In this document: positions 1 through 5,813 of the stretch, piece after piece
How positions within the stretch are numbered: position 1 is the first letter of the stretch
How the letters are laid out: each line of letters opens with the position of its first letter
Origin: Ruminococcus sp. CAG:403
Lineage (GTDB): Bacteria; Bacillota; Clostridia; Oscillospirales; Ruminococcaceae
Assembly (NCBI GenBank): GCA_000437255.1
Contig: FR899091.1
Span: 3,580 to 10,206, forward strand
Reading direction: 5' to 3'
DNA: 6,627 bases
The notes under the pieces: model-generated
Databases searched by the model: none
What the model saw: the letters and a program-made list of their open reading frames with translations, nothing else
What the model was told of the DNA's origin: nothing
Program-made: the position numbers and the translations under genes

Positions 1-2
1 TT

Positions 3-722
3 TTATAAATTACCCGTTAAATACAGCAATACCGACAATGCAGTCAGCGGTGCAGTCTCACAGCGCAGAATCCGAGGCCCCAACCAAACTGGCTGTAGTC
101 CTGCCTGCTTGGCAGCTTCTGCTTCCTCTGGATCCAGACCGCCTTCGCTGCCGACAAAAATAGCAAGGTCTCGGCAGCCTGTAAGCTGTAGCTCTTGCAG
201 ATGTACCCCACCGCCCTCATAAAACAAAAGGCTCTGCTCTGCCTGCTGCATCTCTGCGATCGCCTGCGAAAAGGAATACAGCGGTGCCACTTCCGGAATG
301 CAGCCGCGGCCGGCCTGCTTGGCAGCCGCCTGCGCAATTTTTTGCAAACGGGGCAGTTTCTTTTGAAAATCTGCGGTAGAAGGGCGTGCCACACAGCGAC
401 GGGTCAGAACCGGCACAATTCGCACCACACCCAGTTCCACAGATTTCTGAATAATCTGTGCCAGCTTGTCCGACTTGGGAACTGCTTGGTAAAGTGTAAT
501 GGCAACGCTCGGCTCGGCAGCACAAAGCACACTGGACTCTGCATCCAGATAAACGGTATCCGCCGTCAGCTTCCGGATGCGGCAATGATAATCCCTGCCG
601 TTGGCACAGACGGTCAGCGCATCGCCCGGACGCATTCGCAGCGCATAACCAATATGATGAGCATCTTCTCCTGTAATTTGAATGTTGGACTCCTCTATGG
701 ATTCCAGAAAAAATCGAGGCAT
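3..722 (-). CDS. rsmE: 16S rRNA (uracil(1498)-N(3))-methyltransferase RsmE
   Basis: This complete 239-residue protein has the usual length for RsmE, the SPOUT-class enzyme that uses S-adenosylmethionine to methylate N3 of U1498 in 16S rRNA of the 30S subunit. The N-terminal part (about residues 1-65) is the small beta-barrel RNA-binding domain and includes the DAHHIGYALRMRPGD stretch (20-34). The SPOUT domain follows, with KSDKLAQIIQKSVELGV (83-99). The knotted cofactor site is marked by FVGSEGGLDPEE (189-200) and LGPRILRCETAPLTAL (214-229). These correspond to the family's usual GPEGG and LG.RILRxETA motifs, with Ser replacing Pro in the first and Cys at a usually Thr position in the second. 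The ATG start is supported by AGGTGA six bases upstream. It is transcribed away from the lipoprotein gene. In many Firmicutes rsmE follows prmA in an operon; here its upstream neighbour is divergent, so it must start its own transcript. Identification is firm. Confidence 0.96.
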   Translation of the reverse strand: MPRFFLESIEESNIQITGEDAHHIGYALRMRPGDALTVCANGRDYHCRIRKLTADTVYLDAESSVLCAAEPSVAITLYQAVPKSDKLAQIIQKSVELGVVRIVPVLTRRCVARPSTADFQKKLPRLQKIAQAAAKQAGRGCIPEVAPLYSFSQAIAEMQQAEQSLLFYEGGGVHLQELQLTGCRDLAIFVGSEGGLDPEEAEAAKQAGLQPVWLGPRILRCETAPLTALSVLLYLTGNL

Positions 723-728
723 ATTCTG

Positions 729-734
729 TCACCT
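729..734 (-). promoter_or_regulatory. Ribosome binding site of rsmE
   Basis: On the minus strand AGGTGA lies six bases before the ATG at 722-720. It supports this start for RsmE, whose N-terminus MPRFF is typical of the family. Confidence 0.7.
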
Positions 735-783
735 GCTTCTTTCGTGAAAATGAATGGAAAATCGGAACAAAATCTTTATACGT

Positions 784-814
784 TTTATACAAACTATCGA
801 GATTCCGTTGACAA
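784..814 (-). promoter_or_regulatory. Possible rsmE promoter
   Basis: Read on the minus strand, TTGTCA (814-809) is followed after 19 bases by TATAAA (789-784). A second TATAAA lies at 780-775 but has no good -35 box. The 19-bp spacer is longer than ideal, so this is a tentative call. The -35 box overlaps that of the opposite-facing lipoprotein promoter (808-813), so the two polymerases could not bind at once. rsmE must start somewhere in this interval because the gene upstream is divergent. Confidence 0.35.
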
Positions 815-836
815 TTGTGTGAAAATGTGCTACATT
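808..836 (+). promoter_or_regulatory. Strong sigma-A-type promoter of the lipoprotein gene
   Basis: A perfect TTGACA (808-813) is followed after exactly 17 bases by TACATT (831-836), preceded by TGC (828-830), an extended -10 element. The predicted transcript starts near 843 and leaves a leader of about 77 bases before the ATG at 920. This is one of the two best-looking promoters in the window. Confidence 0.75.
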
Positions 837-845
837 ATTTGAGGG

Positions 846-864
846 CTTGTTTTTGAAAAACAAG
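846..864. promoter_or_regulatory. Perfect 19-bp palindrome at the transcription start (operator candidate)
   Basis: CTTGTTTTT (846-854) and AAAAACAAG (856-864) are exact inverted repeats around a central G (855). The element begins about three bases after the predicted transcription start of the lipoprotein promoter, where a bound dimeric repressor would block RNA polymerase. As RNA it could also fold into an A/U-rich hairpin at the extreme 5' end of the message. No regulator gene is present in the window, so the operator role is inferred from symmetry and position only. Confidence 0.5.
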
Positions 865-870
865 AAGGAA

Positions 871-899
871 TCCAGATGCTGCGGCAACTGGAACTTTTT
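871..899 (+). promoter_or_regulatory. Leader hairpin followed by T5 (weak attenuator candidate)
   Basis: TCCAG (871-875) pairs with CTGGA (888-892). Inside it GC/GC (878-879 with 884-885) can close a TGCG loop after a 2x2 internal loop. TTTTT follows at 895-899, just before the ribosome binding site. The short, interrupted stem makes it a weak terminator at best. It may instead only structure the leader. Confidence 0.25.
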
Positions 900-903
900 G
901 AAG

Positions 904-910
904 AAAGGAG
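904..910 (+). promoter_or_regulatory. Ribosome binding site of the lipoprotein gene
   Basis: AAAGGAG ends nine bases before the ATG at 920. It fixes the start that gives a complete lipoprotein signal peptide. Confidence 0.75.
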
Positions 911-919
911 TGGATTGGA

Positions 920-1546
920 ATGCAATCAAAGAAACACCTGCTCGCACTGTTGCTCTGTGTTGTCTGCCTGGCAGGCATGCTCGGCGGATGCAAAGGAGAT
1001 TCTTCCAGCAGCGCTTCAGAGGTAACGGTTGATATGGAGGACCTGGAATACGGCGCCACCATGAAAGATGATACTGAAACCTATGCGCTGCCGATCAGCT
1101 ATGATAAACGATTTCTTTCGGAGGATCAGCTCACTGCAATCACCAAGTATTACAATGCAATTTTGACACAGGACAAAGATGCCTACTGCGCTGTAACCGT
1201 TGATTTTTATATCGCCTATTGGCGGGATACGGTATACAGCGGCGTCATGTCAACGTCACAGCTGATTCACCGGCAGTACCGGGACTGGGAAGAAATGACG
1301 GCAGACGGCTGTACCATTTCAATGATTACAGTGGATCACTATATTTCCGAAACAGATTCGACTTCAAATCTGGATCAGCTGTACACCATGCTGAATGAAA
1401 TTTCCGGCGAAGACTTCCGAAGCACCATTCAGGATGGCTGCTATCTGGAACTTTCTCTGGATCTGACAGCGGACGGAAAAACGTCCACCATTGAAGCTGG
1501 TTTGTATCTGATTGAAACAGCAGATGGCTGGTTCATTTGCCCGTAA
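920..1546 (+). CDS. Putative secreted lipoprotein, possibly NTF2-like
   Basis: The 208-residue product begins with a classical lipoprotein signal peptide: basic MQSKKH, a hydrophobic core (residues 7-20) and the lipobox LGGC ending at Cys24. It is predicted to be exported, lipidated on Cys24 and anchored to the outer face of the membrane. A Ser-rich acidic spacer (26-50) follows. The remaining domain of about 155 residues contains ITKYYNAILTQDKDAYC (74-90) and ends in DGWFICP. The pattern of a helix with YYNAI, strands, and a C-terminal strand ending in a Trp resembles small NTF2-like/SnoaL-type lipoproteins common in Clostridia. That fold is an inference from pattern, and no catalytic motif is visible. 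The gene has its own strong promoter and is separated from the YfhO-like gene by a convergent small gene, so it is probably monocistronic. Its 3' end overlaps that small gene by 14 bp. Function is unknown. Confidence 0.88.
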   Translation: MQSKKHLLALLLCVVCLAGMLGGCKGDSSSSASEVTVDMEDLEYGATMKDDTETYALPISYDKRFLSEDQLTAITKYYNAILTQDKDAYCAVTVDFYIAYWRDTVYSGVMSTSQLIHRQYRDWEEMTADGCTISMITVDHYISETDSTSNLDQLYTMLNEISGEDFRSTIQDGCYLELSLDLTADGKTSTIEAGLYLIETADGWFICP

Positions 1547-1775
1547 CGGAATCCGACTCGGTCGGCTTGTCGCCGGATTCTGATGCAGCGGCACCCTTTT
1601 GGGTCTCTACCCGCTCTTTTGCACGCCGAAAGGCACGCACGAGCAGCACCATGCTGATTCCATATAGCAAGGTGCAAAGCCCTGCCAGCAGCAGAAATAC
1701 CGTATCTTTGTGCAGACCGCCTGCGTGCTGCACCGCCATACGGACAGCCGACTGCACCACCATTGGAATTTGCAT
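1533..1775 (-). CDS. Small single-pass membrane protein, unknown function
   Basis: The 80-residue product begins MQIPMVVQSAVRM. It has one strong transmembrane segment (about residues 27-47, TVFLLLAGLCTLLYGISMVLL), then a basic stretch RAFRRAKER and a hydrophilic tail rich in Ser, Glu, Asp and Lys. By the positive-inside rule the tail is cytoplasmic and the N-terminus faces out. The ATG at 1775 is preferred over an in-frame TTG at 1799 because AAGGTG lies eight bases before the ATG. The TTG has no well-placed ribosome site and lies only about seven bases downstream of the predicted transcription start. The gene is convergent with, and overlaps by 14 bp, the lipoprotein gene, and is divergent from the YfhO-like gene. 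No family is recognised. The good promoter, ribosome site and clear membrane segment argue that it is real rather than a chance frame. Confidence 0.72.
   Translation of the reverse strand: MQIPMVVQSAVRMAVQHAGGLHKDTVFLLLAGLCTLLYGISMVLLVRAFRRAKERVETQKGAAASESGDKPTESDSVTGK
1549..1580. repeat. Imperfect stem-loop at the convergent 3' ends
   Basis: GAATCCG (1549-1555) is repeated inverted as CGGATTC (1574-1580) around an 18-base loop, directly after the lipoprotein stop codon and inside the end of the small membrane gene. There is no T-run on either side, so it is not a standard intrinsic terminator. It may protect or define the lipoprotein mRNA 3' end, or merely reflect repeated Glu/Ser/Asp codons in the small gene. 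Confidence 0.25.
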
Positions 1776-1783
1776 ATCGGAAA

Positions 1784-1792
1784 CACCTTCCC
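1784..1792 (-). promoter_or_regulatory. Ribosome binding site of the small membrane protein
   Basis: The minus strand reads GGGAAGGTG, with AAGGTG eight bases before the ATG at 1775-1773. It decides the start of the 80-residue protein against the upstream TTG at 1799. Confidence 0.65.
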
Positions 1793-1820
1793 TTTTCAAA
1801 AATCCTGATTATAGTATAAA
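1793..1820 (+). promoter_or_regulatory. Possible promoter of the YfhO-like gene
   Basis: TTTTCA (1793-1798, four of six consensus bases) and TATAAA (1815-1820) are 16 bases apart. The predicted start is near 1827, giving a leader of about 77 bases. The -35 box is weak, but a promoter is expected here because the upstream gene is on the other strand. The -10 box overlaps the -10 box of the opposite promoter. Confidence 0.35.
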
Positions 1821-1841
1821 ACGATCTGGAGCGTTTGTCAA
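1813..1841 (-). promoter_or_regulatory. Near-consensus promoter of the small membrane protein gene
   Basis: On the minus strand a perfect TTGACA (1841-1836), a 17-base spacer and TATACT (1818-1813, five of six) predict a transcript starting near 1806, about 30 bases before the ATG at 1775. This near-ideal arrangement is the main support that the small gene is expressed. Confidence 0.7.
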
Positions 1842-1856
1842 TGGGGAGAAGGCTCC

Positions 1857-1882
1857 TGCCGCAGCTCCATGGCGGCATTTTT
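1857..1882 (+). promoter_or_regulatory. Terminator-like leader hairpin before the YfhO-like gene (attenuator candidate)
   Basis: TGCCGC (1857-1862) pairs perfectly with GCGGCA (1872-1877) across a nine-base loop and is followed at once by TTTTT (1878-1882), ten bases before the ribosome binding site. A small adjacent hairpin, GGAG (1845-1848) with CTCC (1853-1856), sits just upstream. The geometry is that of a short intrinsic terminator inside a 5' leader. No antiterminator, leader peptide or recognisable riboswitch aptamer was found, so regulation by attenuation is only a possibility. Confidence 0.35.
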
Positions 1883-1891
1883 ATCCAAAAC

Positions 1892-1897
1892 AGGAGG
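1892..1897 (+). promoter_or_regulatory. Ribosome binding site of the YfhO-like gene
   Basis: A perfect AGGAGG lies six bases before ATG 1904. It decides the start, because the open frame continues back to a TTG at 1835 that lacks such a site and would add 23 residues of non-membrane, non-signal sequence. Confidence 0.9.
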
Positions 1898-1903
1898 TTA
1901 TTC

Positions 1904-4900
1904 ATGGCAAAGCAAAGTCTTACAAAAACGGCAACCTTGCCGGCCGGGAAGCTTGCGTCTCCATCGCAAACGGTTCCCGGAAAGGTCTTGTCTGCCACAC
2001 AGAATTGGTTCAAGCGCAATAAAATTTATTTCCTTGCCTTTCTGCTGCCGGTTGTACTGACCTATATTGCATACGCCCTCTTCGGCATTTATCCATTCGC
2101 AAGAGAGGGACAGGAACAGCAATCCGTTCTGGTACTCGACTTGAACGGACAGTATGTTTATTACTTTGAAGCACTTCGGGATGCATTCTGGGGCGGCGAC
2201 AGTATTTTCTATAACTGGTCTCGGAACCTCTCCGGCGGCTTCCTGGGAATCATCGGCTACTACTTAGCCAGCCCATTCACTCTAATTGTAATGCTGCTGC
2301 CGGAAAAGTTTATGCTGGGCAGCCTGCTGATTATGCAGCTGTGCAAACTGGGTGCAGCCGGCGTTACATTCAGCTGTTTCCTACAGCGCCGCCGAAACAT
2401 CAAACCGCTTAACTCGGTTTTGTTCTCCACGGTCTATGCCATGATGGCATATGCTGTCATTCAGATGATCGACCCAATGTGGCTGGATGGTGTCATCTGG
2501 CTGCCGCTGATTATGATGGGTGTGGAATATCTGATTGAGGACGGCAGAAAAGCCAACTACATCATTGCACTGGCTTTGATGTTTGTTTCACACTTCTACA
2601 TCGGCTACATGGTTGCCATCTTCACCGCACTGTATTTTGTCTTCTATCTGATCTTTGGAAAAGACCGGAAGCATATGCAGGCACGGGATTACTGCATGAC
2701 CATTGTACGATTCGGCTACTGCACCGGCATTGCGCTGATGTGTTCTGCCTTTATGCTGCTGTCTGTTTACAGCACCTTGCAGCTTGGTAAATTCGACTTC
2801 TCCGAACCGGATATGACCTGGCGTGTCCAGGACGGCTTCAATCTGGTCGATTTGCTGCCGCAGCTGCTGCCGGCACAATATGACTCTGTAAACGTACAGG
2901 GCAAACCGGAAATTTACTGCGGTCTGTTTACCGTGGTTCTGCTCCCGCTGTTCTACTGCAACAAGAAAATTGAAATCCGCAAGAAGATTGGTTATTCCCT
3001 GCTGCTGGGTGCCATGATTACCAGTATTTATGTGGTACCGATTGACATTATGTGGCACGGCGGACAGGTTCCAAACTGGCTCCCGTTCCGTTACTCCTTC
3101 CTGGTTTCCTTTATCCTGGTTTCCATGGCAGCAACAACCTTCTCCAAATTGGACGGCATCAAGAATCTGCCGCTGGGCGGAAGCTTGCTGGGCATTCTGG
3201 CAGTCCTCTTCTACATCAATACAAAGGGATACGATCAGCTTGCCAAGAATAGCATCTGGATTTCTGCCGCACTGGTCTGCGTCTACATCATTGCCATCTA
3301 CTTCATGCGGGAGGGCTTGAAAGCTGGAAAGAAATGGGTTGGCCTCAGCGTCTGCATTGCCACCATTTTCTGCATCAGCGGCGAAGCCATTTATAATGCA
3401 ACTGACTCCATGAAGGACATCGACAAGGAAGTGGCATACTCCAGCCGGGCATCCTATCAGCAGTTCATTCAGACCGGCCGGGCAATCAGCCAGGAACTGG
3501 AGGACTACGACAGCAGTCTCTACCGGGCAGAAAAGACCTACTTCCGCTGCATCAACGACAACAATGCGCTGGGACTGCGCGGCGTTTCCCACTCCAGTTC
3601 CGTCATGAATACAAAGGTTCTGAACCTGCTCTCTATTTTGGGCTACAGCGCACAAAGCTATTCCAGCCGTTATGACGGCAATACCCCCATCGCCGACTCC
3701 CTGCTGGGCATCAAGTACGTCCTGAAGAAGAACAACGATGATTCTTCCGATCGTATGCTCAGCACCACCTATACACCGGTTCAGAAGGATGGTGCAGACT
3801 GGACTTATGACTATGTAGATCAGTACTCCACCGCACAGACCGGAACCGTTTACCAGAACCCGGATGCACTGGCAATGGGCTACATGGTAGATGATGACAT
3901 CGAAATTCTGACTTTGGGCAACGACAACCCATTCAATACACAGAACTACATTCTGAGCGCCTGCACCGGCACACTCGCCAACGATGGCCCGAAGGAATAC
4001 TACAAGAAGGTAGAACTGGACGGCGGCGAACCGGTTGTGCATGACGTTACCGTTTCAGACTACAACGGACAAGTTTGCTACACCGCAACATTGGATGCGG
4101 CAGACCCAACGGTTGACTATCAGATCACCGTACCGGACAGCAACCCTGTTTATTTCTACTTCAAGACCAACAACCAGAAGAAGGTAAACCTGTGGCTGGG
4201 CAAGTGGAGCGATGAACTCCAGGATTACGGCAACAAGGACGGCACCAGCACCAACTACGAATGGTTCGGCAACTACTTCGAAGGCGATGATTACTGCATC
4301 AAGCAGCTCGGCTCCTTTGAACCGGGCACCAAGCTCTGCCTGCGTATGACCATTGCAAACGGCGATGCCGGCACCAACAACAAGTATGCCATCGTAGAAA
4401 ATCCGCTATTCTACAGCCTGGATGTTGCAACTTACGAGGCAGACATCCAAACCCTGCAAAGCAATCAGTGGGATATTACAGAATTCTCCGGCAACAAGAT
4501 GAAGGGAACCATTCAGGCTTCCGATGGTCAGATCATGATGACCAGCATTCCGAACGAACCGGGCTGGACAGTCAAGGTAGACGGCAAGAAGATCGACTAC
4601 TATGACAAGACCGCAACCGATGACGAAGGCAATGCACTGGCTGTTCCGGAGGGAATGTACTACACCAGCATCCTGCGTGCCTATAACACTTGGGGCAGCG
4701 CAGAAAACGGCCCGATGGACGGCGCTCTGCTGGCACTCCACTTAGATGCCGGCGAGCATACGGTAGAAATGATTTACCGTCCGCCGCACTGGTATCTGTA
4801 TATGCTGCTGCTGGTACTGGGCATTGCACTGACTGTACTCCTGTACCTCTACGACCGCAAGCACAACAAGGCAATGGAAACCGAACGCCGCAACCGTGCC

Positions 4901-5716
4901 CTTCTGGCAGCCGGTCTTCCGATTCCGGGCAGCCTCACCGCAAAGGCAGTAAAATCCGATACCAGCATCCGGGAAAAGACAGCTGCCGGAAGCAAATCCG
5001 TCAGCAGCTCTGCTTCCAATTCCGCACCGTCCCTCAAAGCAAAGAAACAGGCAGCTTCCCGCTTCAAGATTCCCATGCTGCTCGCTGGTATTGAAGCCAT
5101 TCTGCTGGCCGTTGTCGGCTATAGCGCATACTCCGCTTACAATGCCATTGCAGACGGCAGTGTGGAAGCGCAGACCCGCAACAATATGGCTGGCTTCTGG
5201 ATTGCACTGGTCGTAATTGCCGTGCTCTATCAAGGCTTTATGATTTTCATCGGCTACCGCCACATGCAGGCACTGCCGAAGGCAACCAATGAAACCGCTC
5301 GGGGCAGCACGTCTGAATTGACCATGCTGGCCATTTTACAGGTGGTTCTCTCCTACTGCGGCGCTTATGGAGCTGCCGTAATCGATGAACCGAATACTGT
5401 CTCCATTTCGAAGATGCTGGGATTTGCGGTTGTAATCGGCATTGCCGGTATCCTGTCAGCCGCTGCTGCAATCTGGATTCGTATGACACTCTGCAAGGAG
5501 CTGGACGCAGCAGAAGCCTCCTATCAGCCGCCTAAGGCAAAGGAAGACAAATCGACTGAAAAGGAAGCGGATTCTGCTGAATCGCACGCAAAAGAAGTGA
5601 CAGAAAAGCAGAAGCCCAAAAAGAAACCTGCTTCCGATGCCCCGGCTTCTAAACAAAAGGAGGAAACAGCATCCACCCCGAAAAAAGAAGAAGCAGATTC
5701 AAAAGAAGAAGAATAA
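1904..5716 (+). CDS. YfhO-family (GT-C-like) polytopic membrane protein with an extra C-terminal membrane module and charged tail
   Basis: This 1270-residue protein is markedly longer than the roughly 850-900 usual for YfhO proteins. Known YfhO members are GT-C-fold membrane proteins; in Bacillus YfhO is linked to adding sugars to lipoteichoic acid from an undecaprenyl-phosphate sugar made by CsbB. After a 40-residue cytoplasmic lead come about 12-13 transmembrane helices (41-495). Family-like stretches include VLDLNGQY (77-84, with Asp79 in the first outer loop, the likely GT-C acidic residue), FYNWSRNLSGG (102-112), HFYIGYM (230-236) and PNWLPFRYSF (390-399). A large predicted external domain (about 500-960) ends in the typical PGWTVKVDGK (886-895) and AGEHTVEMIYRPP (949-961), followed by a membrane helix (963-983). 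The protein then continues: a basic Ser-rich linker (985-1054), four more helices (about 1056-1078, 1097-1117, 1138-1160, 1170-1192) and a Lys/Glu/Ala-rich tail (1207-1270), both ends predicted cytoplasmic. Donor, acceptor and the role of the extension are unknown. No CsbB-like glycosyltransferase is in the window. Confidence 0.85.
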   Translation: MAKQSLTKTATLPAGKLASPSQTVPGKVLSATQNWFKRNKIYFLAFLLPVVLTYIAYALFGIYPFAREGQEQQSVLVLDLNGQYVYYFEALRDAFWGGDSIFYNWSRNLSGGFLGIIGYYLASPFTLIVMLLPEKFMLGSLLIMQLCKLGAAGVTFSCFLQRRRNIKPLNSVLFSTVYAMMAYAVIQMIDPMWLDGVIWLPLIMMGVEYLIEDGRKANYIIALALMFVSHFYIGYMVAIFTALYFVFYLIFGKDRKHMQARDYCMTIVRFGYCTGIALMCSAFMLLSVYSTLQLGKFDFSEPDMTWRVQDGFNLVDLLPQLLPAQYDSVNVQGKPEIYCGLFTVVLLPLFYCNKKIEIRKKIGYSLLLGAMITSIYVVPIDIMWHGGQVPNWLPFRYSFLVSFILVSMAATTFSKLDGIKNLPLGGSLLGILAVLFYINTKGYDQLAKNSIWISAALVCVYIIAIYFMREGLKAGKKWVGLSVCIATIFCISGEAIYNATDSMKDIDKEVAYSSRASYQQFIQTGRAISQELEDYDSSLYRAEKTYFRCINDNNALGLRGVSHSSSVMNTKVLNLLSILGYSAQSYSSRYDGNTPIADSLLGIKYVLKKNNDDSSDRMLSTTYTPVQKDGADWTYDYVDQYSTAQTGTVYQNPDALAMGYMVDDDIEILTLGNDNPFNTQNYILSACTGTLANDGPKEYYKKVELDGGEPVVHDVTVSDYNGQVCYTATLDAADPTVDYQITVPDSNPVYFYFKTNNQKKVNLWLGKWSDELQDYGNKDGTSTNYEWFGNYFEGDDYCIKQLGSFEPGTKLCLRMTIANGDAGTNNKYAIVENPLFYSLDVATYEADIQTLQSNQWDITEFSGNKMKGTIQASDGQIMMTSIPNEPGWTVKVDGKKIDYYDKTATDDEGNALAVPEGMYYTSILRAYNTWGSAENGPMDGALLALHLDAGEHTVEMIYRPPHWYLYMLLLVLGIALTVLLYLYDRKHNKAMETERRNRALLAAGLPIPGSLTAKAVKSDTSIREKTAAGSKSVSSSASNSAPSLKAKKQAASRFKIPMLLAGIEAILLAVVGYSAYSAYNAIADGSVEAQTRNNMAGFWIALVVIAVLYQGFMIFIGYRHMQALPKATNETARGSTSELTMLAILQVVLSYCGAYGAAVIDEPNTVSISKMLGFAVVIGIAGILSAAAAIWIRMTLCKELDAAEASYQPPKAKEDKSTEKEADSAESHAKEVTEKQKPKKKPASDAPASKQKEETASTPKKEEADSKEEE

Positions 5717-5726
5717 CGATGCACCT

Positions 5727-5741
5727 GCATCAAAATGATGC
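5727..5741 (+). other. Small stem-loop after the YfhO-like stop codon
   Basis: GCATCA (5727-5732) and TGATGC (5736-5741) form a six-base stem with a three-base loop, followed by a mixed T-rich stretch (TTCTCTTTG). It is too weak to be a convincing terminator by itself. It precedes the strong terminator at 5761. Confidence 0.25.
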
Positions 5742-5760
5742 TTCTCTTTGAATACTATGA

Positions 5761-5795
5761 AAAAATCCGCAGATCGTAATGATCTGCGGATTTTT
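5761..5795. terminator. Bidirectional intrinsic terminator between the YfhO-like gene and aguB
   Basis: AAAAATCCGCAGATC (5761-5775) and GATCTGCGGATTTTT (5781-5795) are perfect inverted repeats with a five-base GTAAT loop. The A-tract on one side and T-tract on the other make it a terminator in both directions. It lies 44 bases after the YfhO-like stop and 18 bases after the aguB stop read on the other strand, exactly where two convergent genes would share one. Confidence 0.93.
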
Positions 5796-5813
5796 GTTGT
5801 TTCCGATTCTTTT

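Noticed and set aside
195..842. A 215-codon plus-strand frame opposite rsmE
   Set aside because: It is a shadow of rsmE: no motif, a composition rich in Arg, His and Cys, and it runs into the intergenic promoter region.
1776..1799. TTG start at 1799 for the small membrane protein
   Set aside because: It lies about seven bases from the predicted transcription start and has no suitably spaced ribosome site. The ATG at 1775 has AAGGTG at eight bases.
1835..1903. Upstream TTG start for the YfhO-like protein (adding 23 residues)
   Set aside because: ATG 1904 has a perfect AGGAGG six bases before it. The extra segment overlaps promoter and leader hairpin sequence and has no protein-like features.
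1929..1942. Hairpin CGGCA/TGCCG at the start of the YfhO-like coding region
   Set aside because: It is a short five-base stem inside coding sequence with no T-run or other regulatory context, and is likely chance.
2588..4042. A 484-codon stop-free antisense frame inside the YfhO-like gene
   Set aside because: It lies entirely opposite a strongly supported gene with family motifs. It is explained by that gene's preference for C-ending codons and gives a biased Val/Gln/Asn/Cys-rich product with no recognisable domain and no ribosome site that I could support.
5524..5733. Minus-strand short frames opposite the charged tail of the YfhO-like protein
   Set aside because: They are low-complexity shadows (Ser/Phe-rich) of Lys/Glu-rich codons, with no start signals.
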